A program made the position numbers and the translations under genes. DNA of 64,000 bases from NCBI RefSeq assembly GCF_022458985.1, contig NC_061791.1, positions 758,501 to 822,500 on the forward strand. Direction: 5' to 3'. Source of the stretch: Mugil cephalus (Eukaryota; Chordata; Actinopteri; Mugiliformes; Mugilidae). Shown here one piece after another: positions 50,701-59,099 of the stretch. The notes under the pieces were generated by a model that was not told where the DNA came from, made no database searches, and was given only the letters and a program-made list of their open reading frames with translations. Every line of letters starts with the position of its first letter. The first letter of the stretch is position 1.

Positions 50701-53700
50701 GGTCGCTGCCGGATTAAAAAGTCGTTACATGAGACCTGGAACAGAAACAAATAAATGTGATTCGATTGAATCAGGAACAAAACAGACTGAAACAAGATGA
50801 TGTTTGAAACAAGATAACAAGTACAGTCAGTACCCAACCATAGGCTGTATATAAATATGGACGCCACGTCTCCACTTCCTCTCATTGGTCAAACTGATGC
50901 TATTTTTCCCGAGGACACGGGCGGCGCCATCTTGTGAGTTTGGAACCAGAGTCTGATCAGTACGGTCCGAGGGCGGAACCCTGATGTTGATGCCCCGCCC
51001 ACACTTTAACTGTTTCAGTTTGGCCCAAGCCCCGCCCACTAACACGAAGAAGAGGCGGAGCTTATGACCTATACTGCAGCCTCCATCCACCAGGGGGAGC
51101 TCTACTAGCTTTAGCTTCACTTTAGAGGAGCAGTTCCTCCGTCCATCTTAATTTACAGTCTATGTTCCCAATAAAGAGACTCCAGACCAACCTTAATACA
51201 TATTTGGTGCCTGAGGGAAGTTTGGTTTTATTTCACTGATAAATATTTTTAATTCAATGTCTGATTTTCTTGTTTTGTAGAGATTTGTCGTGGAACAGAT
51301 TGTCGTCAGTGAAGCTGAACTCGTTCTCGGCTCTTCCTGCTCTCACCAAACTGTGAGTTTGTCTGAAACTTTGTCAAAGACAGAAGTCAGAAATGTGTGG
51401 TAGTGACAAAACAAAGCTGTTGTGTTCATTCATAGACGCCATGTTTAAACATGTTTGTATCTATTAAGAAAGATTCTGACACATGTTCGTAGCTAAGCAA
51501 CAGATTTATTGACTACTTCTCAATACTTGTTTGTTTCAGTCTGAGTCAGCTGTCAATGTTTATGTAAATCTTCCCGGAGAAGGAACAAACTGATGGAAAG
51601 CAGCACTTCAGTGCTAGCCATTTGCTTCTCCATTAGCATTAACATAAGCATTTCTGTTAGCATTGTCTATATGTGCCTGTCAATGCGTAATACTCCTTCC
51701 TAACTACATGTACACATGCCTATATATTCTTTTATATAACTGCCGTTTTGTACTGTTGTGTAATGTGTGAACACATATTTATATTTATAACCACACCCAC
51801 TTTCTGACTTGAACACTGCCTGGTTTGTTGTAATATAGCTTTTTATATAATTTTTGATATTCTTATATTCTATTCTTTAGTCCACCCATATGTTCTCTGT
51901 CTGTGATGCTGAACGTCTCTGCTGCTGTAAACGACAATTTCCCCACTGTGGGGCGAATAAAGGCAAATCTTATCTTATCTTATCTTATCTTATCTTATCT
52001 TATCTTATCTTATCTTATAGCATCTCCTTTAATGTTTCCATTAGCTTCGCCATTAGCATCAGTAGTTGTTGGGGAGTCTTTAAGATTAATTGCAGCCCAA
52101 TTTTCAGTCAAACAACCTGAGATCTGTCAAATGAGGCTCAAAGTTTTGGATAACCTCATAGTTTCTGGGGACATAATGACCCAACAGCTCATTTTTGCCC
52201 CTGGGTCCATTCCTGATGCTACACCCGCCGTGCTGATCAACCAGAGGCTGTGGTGCTGTGGTTGTAGACATTTAAAAAGCTAAACGTTCTCTATCCGTCT
52301 CCACAGGGACCTGTCGTCCAATCAGCTGTCGTCGCTGCCTCTGATTGGTCTGCAGAGCTTAACTCACCTGCGTCTGGCGGGAAACGATCAGCTGATGGAG
52401 TTAATTCCCCGAGAAGACCTTCCCCGAGTCAGGTGAGTCCAACATGGAGCAGATTCATCCTCCACATCACAGCAGCGACGCAAACAGCTGACGTGACTGA
52501 ACAAAGGGTTTGAATTCCAATCACTTTACGGCTGATTTACTCCTGACATGTTTACAGTGACTCAAACACCTCGGCTCAGATCCCCGTCCCAACAGCTGAT
52601 TTATTTTAAAGGTGTTCGTGATGTTTGTGTTCAGGGTGATGGAGCTTCCTTACGCCTTCCAGTGCTGCGCCTTCGTCTCCTGTGAGCGAGGAGGAGGAGG
52701 AGGAGGAGGAGGAGGAGGTTCGTCCTGGGAGAGAGAGGAGGCGTCAGACTCAACAGGGGGAGACGCCGCTGTCCTCTCTGGTGGACAAGGTGAAGGAGGA
52801 CTTCAAATTAATATCCAAGTCTTCTAGATTAGAGAGTAGTAACGATCTGATTCTGAACTCATCCATCAACCCCTGGACCAGACCTGGACGAGACCTGGAC
52901 TAGACCTGGACCAGACCTGGACCAGACCTGGACTAGACCTGGACTAGACCTGGACCAGACCTGGTCTAGATCTGGACTAGACCTGGACTAGACCTGGACC
53001 AGACCTGGTCTAGGCCTGGACTTGACCTGGACCAGACCTGGACCAGACCTGGACCCAGAGTTTCTAGAAACACCACAGAGCTCACATGTTCTCCAAAGGT
53101 TCTAGTGAAACAGAACCAGGTCCACTCTCCATCTGGACATTAGGATCAAACCAAAGAACCCAAAGTTCCTCCACGTTGGGTTTTTACCTCTTAAAGTGAA
53201 TCTGGCTCCAAAATGCTACTGTTTCACTACAGGAGGCAACGTTCACACAATTCAACCTTTGGACATTTTATTTCTCCTTCGTATAATCAAATTTGTGATT
53301 AGTCCACACAGAAAGTCCAGTTGCCTTTTTTTTTTTTTTTTTGGATTAACCTGCCTAAAGCTAACAACACAGTTGAGCTTCAACTTTTTTTCCAACGGTC
53401 CAATGAGGCGCTGAACTCAATTATAAAAGTTAGCGTCAAGTTTGAGCAACACTCCAGTGGCGACTGATCAGCTGTGTAGCTGTGGTGACACATATAACGA
53501 AGGCTGAAGGAACTTTTTAGTTCCTTAGAAGTTTTTTTCTGTATCTGAATCAAACAGAAATCGATGAGAAAACACCAACACTGAGCAGCTATTTTGAGAG
53601 AAAACACTTGAACAATGTACCTCAACTAATCACCATTAAACTAAGATGTGGTTGGTGCCGATGGAGGACGACTCCGTGACTCACGCCTCTGTTTGTGGTT

Positions 53701-56597
53701 TTATTAGTAGCAGTAACGATGCATCACACATTTTCTGTGTGGATTAATCTCAAATTTAAATTTCCATGTGAGTCATTTTCTTTCCCTCTTTGTACTTTTA
53801 GATATATTTCTGTTTCTTATAAATCCGTCATGCATTCAGATTCAAATAGAAGTGGTTACTCGCCAGATCCACTCGCTCAGATGAAAACTTATTGCTTATT
53901 TCCCGTGACAAGCAGCCGTGATTCATCTTATCTGAATGCAGGAATATTTATCTCGCAGAAGTAAATCAGTTATTTTCAGTCTGCTCCACCTTTTCTTGAC
54001 TCACGTTCATCAGCTTCGCACGAACAGATGATGGTTTCTCCAACAAATGTAAAAGAAAATAAAAATGTATTTCAGAGTTGGGACTGATGCTGATCTCACT
54101 TTTCCTCTGCAGTTGATCAGGACTGGGAGGATTTTCTGATGGAGTTTGAAGATGAACCCAAACCTCAGCACTCTGTCCACTGCAGCCCGGCACCAGGTAC
54201 GAGTTGTAGATGCAGGCCTCCACACACAAGGGGGCGCTGTAGATCATGTGTATCATCATTTTTTATTTATCTTTGCACTAATAAATCTGCACCGCCTTTT
54301 TTTGCACAAACCACCACGTCGCTGTCGTGTCAAATACATTCTATCATCTCAGCAACAACGAATTTTATCACTTTTAATCACCACAGAACGTCTTTGTATT
54401 TCTATTTTTTGTGAAGCTATTTTTGTATATTTTCCTGTTAAAGTCGTCATTGTCTCTTATTCTCATCAAATTCCCATACGTGGAATAAATAAACAGTGTC
54501 AACGTTACTATAGAAATAATTGTTTGTTGTTGAGTTTAAATGCATCATATTAGTTTCCATGCTAAATGCTAAAGCTAACAGCTAACTAACTGTGCTGCAG
54601 GACCGTTTCGTCCCTGCCTTCATCTTCTCGGCAGCTGGACGATCCGTGGAGGGGTGTGGCTCATCGCAGCGATCTCATTGGTCAGCAACAGCCTCGTCGT
54701 CCTGTCCGTCTTCTTTTCTCCAGCCTCCTCGGTCACGCCCCCCAAGCTCCTGATTGGCCTGCTCGCCCTGGTGAACGGCCTCATGGGAGTGTGGAGTGGT
54801 TGGTTGGCCGCGGTGGACGCATGGACCTTTGGAAGCTTCTGGAGGTATGAGATGAAAACAGTTGAATCTGAACCTGAATGGGGACAAGGTGGTTTTTGGG
54901 GACGTAGCTGCAACAAAGAAAATTCTTGAGAACTCACTGGAAAATGATGCAGAACTAAAAATAGTCAGTCATTCTGGAACGCCGTCCACCATTTTGGTTC
55001 CTACCACCAGAGTTGTTGATGATAGCACATAGAAGAAGACCTAGCTCCATCCATAGACAAGACTTTAGTCACTAGGAAATAAATAAGAGGGTTGGAACTT
55101 CCAGTTAGCTTAGCTTAGCATTAAGCATGGTGTTTGGAAATTTTTAAAATACACCTAACAACACCCACAACCAGTTTACCCAAAAAATGTACTGTTTGTT
55201 TAACGCGTTGTGTTATATTCCTGTTTCTGGATTAACTCATTAATTAAACTTATTAAGAGGTTTGTGTTGCGTTCAGGTACGGTGCAAAGTGGGAGACCAG
55301 CTTCCTGTGTCGACTCAGCGGTTTCCTGTGCGTGTTTGCGTCACAGACCAGTCTCTTCCTTTTGACCGTCGCGGCTCTGGAGCGATGCCTCGCTGCTACC
55401 TCCCCCACCACCTCCCCCATCTCCACCTCCACCATCACCTCCACCACCTTCGGACGCTCAAATAAACCTGAGAGGAACAGCGGTGAGGAAGCATCCACAG
55501 GTTTAAACATAACTGCAGTGAATACAGACAAAAAAATCTAATGAGTTATTTGTTTATTTCATTGCAACAATACTATTTTATAGCATCAATGCTAATTAGC
55601 ATCCACAGCCCCTAGGCAACATAGAACTGGACAATAGATCCCAATAAGGGAAAACGTAAAAGCATTTATTTGAGGAAGCCCTTATTGAAGAAAGTCAGAC
55701 GTTAGAGTTGGGGCAGGTCCATGTACCACCTTGTACATCAAACAAGCAAATTTAAATTTTTTTAAATTCTCGAAGCTCAATAAATTTTTTGAAATGCTAC
55801 AAAATTTCCAATCGATTCACCAATAAACCAGGATAGTTTATTGTTAATAATTTATCGTGATGTTTTCTCCAGGTCGCTCCATGTCGCAGCCCTCCGTCCG
55901 TCTGTCCGTCGGTCTCTGCTTCCTCCTGGGCTTCGCCGTCACGCTGCCCCCTCTGGTGGCCGGACACAGTACTACCTCCCTCTGTCTGCCGCTGCCTTCC
56001 TCCTCCTCCTCCTCCTCCCTGGCCTTCTCCGTCTCCCTGGTGCTCTTCGACTCGCTTTGCTTCCTCCTCATGACTCTCGCCTACACTCGCCTCTATTGTC
56101 GCGCCAGCAAGGCTCCGCCCACCTCGGAGGAGGAGGCGGCATTGACTCGACACGTGGCCTGGCTTCTGTTCTCCGACTGCCTCCTCTTCCTCCCCGTTGC
56201 CTTCCTCTCCTTCTCCGCCCTGCTGAGACTCCCCTCCACCAGCGCCGCCGGCCCGGAGGCGGCGAAGGGGGTGCTGCTCCTCGTGGCGCCGTTACCGGCC
56301 TGCATCAACCCGCTGTTATACCTGCTTTTCAACCCGCTTGCAAGGGAGGAGCTAGCAACGCTCGCCAAGCGAACCTGTGGGGGCGTGGCCATCCCAAAAC
56401 TCCACAGCAGAGGAGGAGGAGGAGGAGGAGGAGGAGGAAGCACGCTGGATTCAGCGTACGATGAGGACGCAGAGAAGCAGTCGTGTGACTCAACGCAGGC
56501 GCTCGTGGTCGTCGGAGGCGTTAAAGAAGACGAAGAAGAGGCAGCGGGGCGAGGAAGGGCGCGACATTCGGTGGCGTTTGTTGCTCCACGTCGCTAA
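27119..56597 (+). CDS. lgr5: leucine-rich repeat G-protein-coupled receptor 5 (20 coding exons, 952 aa)
   Basis: R-spondin receptor that strengthens Wnt signalling at the plasma membrane. Exons: 27119-27369, 34432-34503, 37141-37212, 39472-39543, 41750-41965, 43144-43215, 46650-46718, 46983-47054, 47461-47532, 48255-48323, 49530-49601, 49806-49871, 50182-50253, 51281-51352, 52307-52432, 52635-52789, 54113-54196, 54601-54844, 55277-55482, 55873-56597. Phases agree throughout. Exon 1 has a signal peptide (about 1-23) and cysteine cap CPGRCRC. Exons 2-14 each carry one 22-24 residue LRR, all split as CT|N, except exon 5 (216 bases, three LRRs). Seven membrane segments span about 578-865, with LER after TM3 and NPLLY at 857-861. 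The tail motif [11 protein letters not shown] and the start VDCSDLGL...NLSVFTSYL favour LGR5 over LGR4/6. Oddities: two introns inside the 7TM region, and Gly10 (501-510), Ser7 (754-760) and Gly9 (892-900) runs. Confidence 0.97.
27555..28620. repeat. diverged tandem repeat, ~180-230 bp unit, start of lgr5 intron 1
   Basis: The landmark GTTCTGCAGCTGTTTCTGGT recurs, with changes, at about 27569, 27748, 27958, 28188 and 28391, with shorter relics near 28508 and 29240. Units also share GTGTCTTTTAGGATGTTCT. The array begins under 200 bases after exon 1. Confidence 0.85.
28700..29600. other. lgr5 intron 1, TTCCAGG/AGGTTC-rich sequence
   Basis: Irregular GGTTCC/TTCAGG words without a fixed period, probably a much decayed extension of the preceding array. 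No exon recognised. Confidence 0.4.
29609..29652. repeat. (GT)n microsatellite
   Basis: GT dinucleotides interrupted by one GCAT, lgr5 intron 1. It is followed at about 29872 by an AGAATCAGAATCAGAAGCTT word of the type seen at the ends of fish retroposons; a related word lies at 34085. Confidence 0.9.
30631..30666. repeat. (AC)n microsatellite
   Basis: About 18 AC dinucleotides in lgr5 intron 1. Confidence 0.95.
30966..31371 (-). mobile_element. MITE-like element, family T1 (copy a, 406 bp)
   Basis: Ends are inverted repeats: left TAGACTGTACATAAATATGG, right CCATATTTATATACAGTCTA. The interior is the reverse complement of the copies at 45981-46330 and 50841-51162, sharing the GATGGCGCC and GGGCGGGGCATC patches. 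There is no open frame for a transposase, so it is non-autonomous. Superfamily not assigned. Confidence 0.85.
31372..32852. other. lgr5 intron 1, mostly unique
   Basis: Includes an (AAT)n run at about 31547-31574 and very AT-rich DNA at 32140-32400. The open frames at 31528-32047 are low-complexity and have no recognisable domain. Confidence 0.4.
32853..32890. repeat. (CA)n microsatellite
   Basis: About 19 CA dinucleotides in lgr5 intron 1. Confidence 0.95.
33057..33635 (+). mobile_element. piggyBac-type MITE, family P (copy 1, 579 bp with TTAA)
   Basis: Bounded by TTAA on both sides. The left end reads TTAACCCTTCAGACG; the right end reads GGCCCTATAAAGGGTTAA, whose complement matches the left end of copy 2. 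TTAA target duplication and CCCT termini are the hallmarks of piggyBac elements. The interior is shared with 35513-35859 and 62061-62433. This copy has an internal expansion of a CATATCTGGTTCTGGTCT unit (about seven copies, 33214-33360). There is no transposase frame. It lies in lgr5 intron 1. Confidence 0.85.
34640..35230. repeat. ~30-bp minisatellite in lgr5 intron 2, first block
   Basis: About 19 units of the type GAGCTACTATTAGCTGAGAG plus GATAGGAA, more diverged than the arrays at 9453 and 20195 but clearly the same motif and orientation. Confidence 0.9.
35513..35859 (+). mobile_element. piggyBac-type MITE, family P (copy 2, 347 bp with TTAA)
   Basis: Left end TTAACCCTTTATAGGGCAC, right end ATGAAGGGTTAA, flanked by TTAA. 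It shares the ATATCTGGTTCCTGGTCCTT and ACATTAGAACATC blocks with copies 1 and 3 but has lost about 100 bases near the right end. It lies in lgr5 intron 2. Confidence 0.85.
35860..36454. other. lgr5 intron 2, unique
   Basis: A 98-codon plus-strand frame at 35892-36188 has mixed composition but no recognisable domain and lies inside an intron; I do not call it a gene. Confidence 0.4.
36455..36900. repeat. ~30-bp minisatellite in lgr5 intron 2, second block
   Basis: About 14 strongly diverged units (TTAGCTGGGAGGCTAGGAAG and GAGCTACTATTAG words), ending about 240 bases before exon 3. Confidence 0.85.
37540..38120. repeat. diffuse AGCTAATATTAGCC word repeat
   Basis: Irregularly spaced words such as AGCTAATATTAGCC, TAGCCTAAA and AAAACATAACTTAAGC occur throughout this part of lgr5 intron 3, without a strict period. 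It looks like an old minisatellite that has decayed. Similar diffuse TTAGC/GCTAAC sequence fills 42060-42760 and 10570-11030. Confidence 0.6.
38121..39364. other. lgr5 intron 3, unique
   Basis: Ordinary AT-rich intron. An AATAAA-like word near 38866 has no gene context. Nothing else seen. Confidence 0.4.
39365..39455. repeat. (TTGA)n microsatellite next to the lgr5 exon 4 acceptor
   Basis: About 20 TTGA/TTGG units ending 16 bases before the exon 4 acceptor at 39470-39471. Each TTGAT fits the loose vertebrate branch-point pattern yUnAy. Confidence 0.93.
39544..41749. other. lgr5 intron 4
   Basis: AT-rich, with a telomere-like GGGTT cluster (AGGGTTGGGGTCTAGGGTTG) at about 40366-40402 and a TAATC/ATTAAT-rich patch at 41578-41675. 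The 121-codon frame at 40383-40748 shows no family features. Confidence 0.4.
41966..43143. other. lgr5 intron 5
   Basis: Diffuse GTTAGC/TTAGCT words at 42060-42760, a poly-A run at about 43049-43063, and a (TC)n polypyrimidine tract at 43122-43138 that leads straight into the exon 6 acceptor. Confidence 0.5.
43385..43750. repeat. (AAATT)n pentanucleotide arrays
   Basis: Four separate AAATT runs (about 43400-43425, 43480-43500, 43594-43640, 43730-43750) are embedded in a roughly 130-base segment containing AATAAGGAGATAAGTGAGT. That segment itself occurs twice nearly intact and is a tandem duplication. Located in lgr5 intron 6. Confidence 0.85.
44682..44718. repeat. (GGTTCT)6 hexanucleotide repeat
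   Basis: Six perfect GGTTCT units in lgr5 intron 6. Confidence 0.95.
44803..45457. repeat. GGAA polypurine array with AGCAAAACTAGG landmarks
   Basis: About 655 bases of plus-strand purine in lgr5 intron 6. The landmark AGCAAAACTAGG recurs near 44838, 44899, 44971, 45032, 45116, 45181 and 45258, with a variant near 45352; spacing is irregular (61-94 bases). It is the third large GGAA array in the window. Open frames on both strands are artefacts. Confidence 0.95.
45981..46330 (+). mobile_element. MITE-like element, family T1 (copy b, with triplicated left end)
   Basis: The left terminus TAGACTGTATATAAATATGG occurs three times in a row (about 45981, 46013 and 46050, the last as TAAACTG). The right terminus is CCATATTTATATGCATTCTA. 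The interior matches copies a and c, including GGCGGCACCATCTTGTGA. Located in lgr5 intron 6. Confidence 0.85.
47803..47841. repeat. (GGAA)n microsatellite
   Basis: About nine GGAA units in lgr5 intron 9. A (TAAGC)n run at about 47573-47632 precedes it. Confidence 0.93.
47915..48218. repeat. CTGATCC(A/T)GA tandem array before lgr5 exon 10
   Basis: Roughly 300 bases of CTGATCC words spaced by AGA, TGGTCCAGA or TGATCCAGA, giving mixed periods of about 10 and 16 bases. It ends 37 bases before exon 10. CTGAT matches the CTRAY branch-point consensus, and a CACTAACTGAT follows the array at about 48225. Confidence 0.93.
48780..49420. repeat. degenerate CCTGAACACACC word repeat
   Basis: CCTGAACACACC, CCTGAACGCATC and CACCTTTAAACACATC words recur irregularly every 35-60 bases in lgr5 intron 10. 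I read it as an ancient decayed tandem repeat. A (GTGTGTTT)n run at 49447-49527 runs directly into the exon 11 acceptor. Confidence 0.6.
50841..51162 (+). mobile_element. MITE-like element, family T1 (copy c, 322 bp)
   Basis: Left terminus TAGGCTGTATATAAATATGG; right terminus CCATCTTAATTTACAGTCTA. The interior contains GGCGGCGCCATCTTGTGAG and CCACCAGGGGGAGCTCTAC. It lies in lgr5 intron 13, in the same orientation as copy b. Confidence 0.85.
51560..52019 (+). mobile_element. 3' tail of a non-LTR retroposon with (CTTAT)n end
   Basis: The segment at about 51900-51970 reads CGTCTCTGCTGCTGTAAACG, then CAATTTCCCCACTGTGGGGC and GAATAAAGG, followed by about ten CTTAT units. In teleost genomes this arrangement (TTCCCC...GGG...AATAAAG plus a pentamer tail) is typical of LINE/SINE 3' ends. 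The left boundary is approximate. Clade is not assigned. Confidence 0.6.
52866..53052. repeat. 11-bp tandem array (ACCTGGACCAG/ACCTGGACTAG)
   Basis: About 17 units of 11 bases, ACCTGGAC(C/T)AG with some TCTAG variants, in lgr5 intron 16, about 75 bases after exon 16. Confidence 0.93.
53053..54112. other. lgr5 intron 16 remainder
   Basis: 53087-53180 is a copy of a dispersed sequence also found at 12191-12250 and 13858-13950 (core CAAAGGTTCTAGT...AGAACCA). A poly-T run lies at 53326-53342. Nothing else seen. Confidence 0.5.
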
Positions 56598-56652
56598 ACT
56601 CGCAAACCAAGAGTTTCAAATTCTGACCTGACAAAACCATTTCAGTTTATCC

Positions 56653-57125
56653 CGTAGACGGTAGAAAAAAATGGACGCCACGACAGCTCCTATGACTTAT
56701 ACTGCAGCCAGCCACCAGGGGGAGCTCCACAGGCTTAACCCTTTTAACGTGTTAGAAAGATGCCGACGTATTTTGTGTTAGCGACACAAATTGACGTAGT
56801 CCATCCCAAAATTGTCAAAAAATAATGTTCATCCAGTTTTTGTTTTTCAGCTCATATCTAACATTTATATCCATGTAAACACTGAATTAAATGTTATTTT
56901 TTGGCTCGGCAGACCTTTAGCAGACCATCTAAAAAAAATTGTAAATTGAGCCACATTTGATCCACGGAGCTCCCTAAGACGTTTTTCTATGATCGATGGG
57001 TTCACCAATATTCCTGGAAGGTTCGTATTTCAAGTATTTTACCTTGTAACCGAGTCAAATTTGATGCTAACACAACATAAGGGTTAACAGGAACTGTCAT
57101 GGCGCCATGTTTTCTACAGTCTACG
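56653..57125 (+). mobile_element. MITE-like element, family T1 relative (copy d), interrupted
   Basis: Left end CGTAGACGGTAGAAAAAAAT followed by GGACGCC; right end GGCGCCATGTTTTCTACAGTCTACG in two parts. These are imperfect inverted repeats related to the T1 ends. The interior shares CTTATACTGCAGCC and CCACCAGGGGGAGCTC with copy c. It is split by the insertion at 56735-57087. Confidence 0.7.
56735..57087. mobile_element. TTAA-flanked element nested in copy d
   Basis: TTAA at 56735-56738 and at 57084-57087. The ends CCCTTTTAACGTGTTAG and CTAACACAACATAAGGG are imperfect inverted repeats. Removing 56739-57087 rejoins the interrupted element with a single TTAA. This is a piggyBac-type signature but a different subfamily from family P. 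No transposase frame. Confidence 0.7.
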
Positions 57126-59099
57126 AACATAAGACGGACTGATGAGACTCTGAGGCAGCAAATGTAGCAGAAAGGAAGTGAAAGGAAGTAAAACCACAGG
57201 ACAACATGTACTCGTTTACCTTTTTCCGCGCCTCCTTTCATCTTTAATTATCAAATCTCAATCCTGACCCCGAGGACAAACACAAAGTCAGCACGAAGAG
57301 GGGCTGTAAATTCACCAGCTTTTATTTTGAAATACAACAGAATTTACAGCCCCGTGTTTCCAAATGTTCGACCAAACGCCAGCGGCGACGACTCGTGTTT
57401 CTGCGAGTGTGTGTGAAATCTGCAGCGTCTGTGTGATTTTTATCACAGAGTCGACCTCGACACTGAAAACGGGAATCAAGACACACAAAAATAAATACAA
57501 ATAAAAAAAATAAAAACAGCTGTAGCTCATGTTCACCAGCTGGGAAATATAAAAACTGGTCGTAATATTCATAATATCTCCAAAGAAACCACAGGTCAGA
57601 GCAGCTGTACAGAATTAAACGGACCACATGTGTGACTGTGTGTGTTCAGTAAATGTGTTTGTACATATTGTTGTAAATACAGGCTACTGTGACAATCCTA
57701 GTGTTTTCCTTTTGTTTAGTCTTTGCTGTTTGTAATGTTTTGAAGAGTTGTACAGATATTATATTCTATATTTTACACTTGGTGTCATTTTACAAGAACA
57801 CATCTAATTGACTCATCACTGCCCCCTTGAGGTTGGATGATGAAAAACAACAACCTGTATTTGCCTTTTGAAGGAGAGTGTATTTCCTCATGTGGCCACA
57901 AGGGGTCATCATGACCAGAAGCTTAGGTCTGTGTTCACTTCAGGGACACTCGCTTTGCCGGTTCATTAGGTACACTAGAGAATGTATTCTGATATAAGAG
58001 TCCTGCTCTGAATCTAAACTACAGGACGGTTCTGGTTTTGTGTTTGTATCGTAGTCTGAGTCTTTCTGAAGTCCAGATATTAACTGTCCCCGTAATCCTG
58101 CGTAGAATCACACGCATGCGTCCGGATCATCTTCACCAGTTCATTCTATGATGTTTATTTAGTACAGACGGACGTAATGACAAAATGTGACATAAATGTA
58201 AATCTGCAGAGAAAACTATGAAATGGAGTGCTAAATGCTACGCTAAGTGCACGCTAACATGCTAACATCATTGCATTTCTGTTGGTTGGATACAAGGAGG
58301 TTACAGTCACATGTACAAATAATAGATGGCCACTTTATTAGGTACAGGTCCTACTCTAAATCCAGTCTACATGAAGGTTCTGGTATTTTCTAGTTCTATT
58401 GACTTGTAGCTTGTTTCTAAAATATATATCATCTCCCCCGAACCAACTCCGTCCTCCACAATCACACAACCACCGTCCAGGTGAATCACCACCTTTCAGA
58501 CTCGGCTTTATTTAGACAGAAAGACGTGGTGCTGCTGTACCTAATGAACTGGACAGGGAGCTGGAGACGAAGACCAGATGTCTGGGTTGGAAATCGGGAC
58601 CAACATCTGCCGGGAATGAGCCTCAAACGTCCTCTGGAGGATTAGTTTTTAATGTTTTCAACACTCTCTGTGTTTGGTGTTAAATTTGATGATTTCTCTG
58701 TGTTGCACGAAGGAAAAACTCACAATCTGCAATAAGCTTCGACACAAATCTTTTTTTTTTTCTCCATGAGCGAAGACGTGAGACGTCGTTAAAAGCTGAA
58801 GCTGATGTTTTTCTTTTTTTTGATGTTCAATGTGTGAATTTGTGTTTAGAAAACCAAATGTCCTGAGTTTTTATTTCAGGTTAAATTTCTTAAAAACAAC
58901 AAAAAAAGAAGAGTTCAGAACTAAAATAGTTGTTACTTCAGAAATGAATTCTGTTCCTGTAAAATATGTGAGTGTTTTTAGTTTGTGGCGTAAATAAAGA
59001 AACAGTTTGACTGAAACGTGTCCGAGTTCTGTTACTTCATCTCTGAACAGTTAAAAACTGATGAACTTCATTTATCTTTATTAGAAAATCAAACTAGTT

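Larger units (their letters stand above)
56598..59010 (+). other. lgr5 3' UTR (probable)
   Basis: Starts after the TAA at 56595-56597. A good AATAAA at 58993-58998, followed by GT-rich sequence, would give a 3' UTR of about 2.4 kb. AATAAA-containing A-rich DNA at about 57485-57515 could be an earlier site. The UTR contains the transposon pair at 56653-57125. Confidence 0.5.

Noticed and set aside
56093..56443. 116-codon minus-strand frame over the last lgr5 exon
   Set aside because: A shadow of the plus-strand 7TM coding sequence; its poly-Pro start is the Gly9 repeat read backwards.
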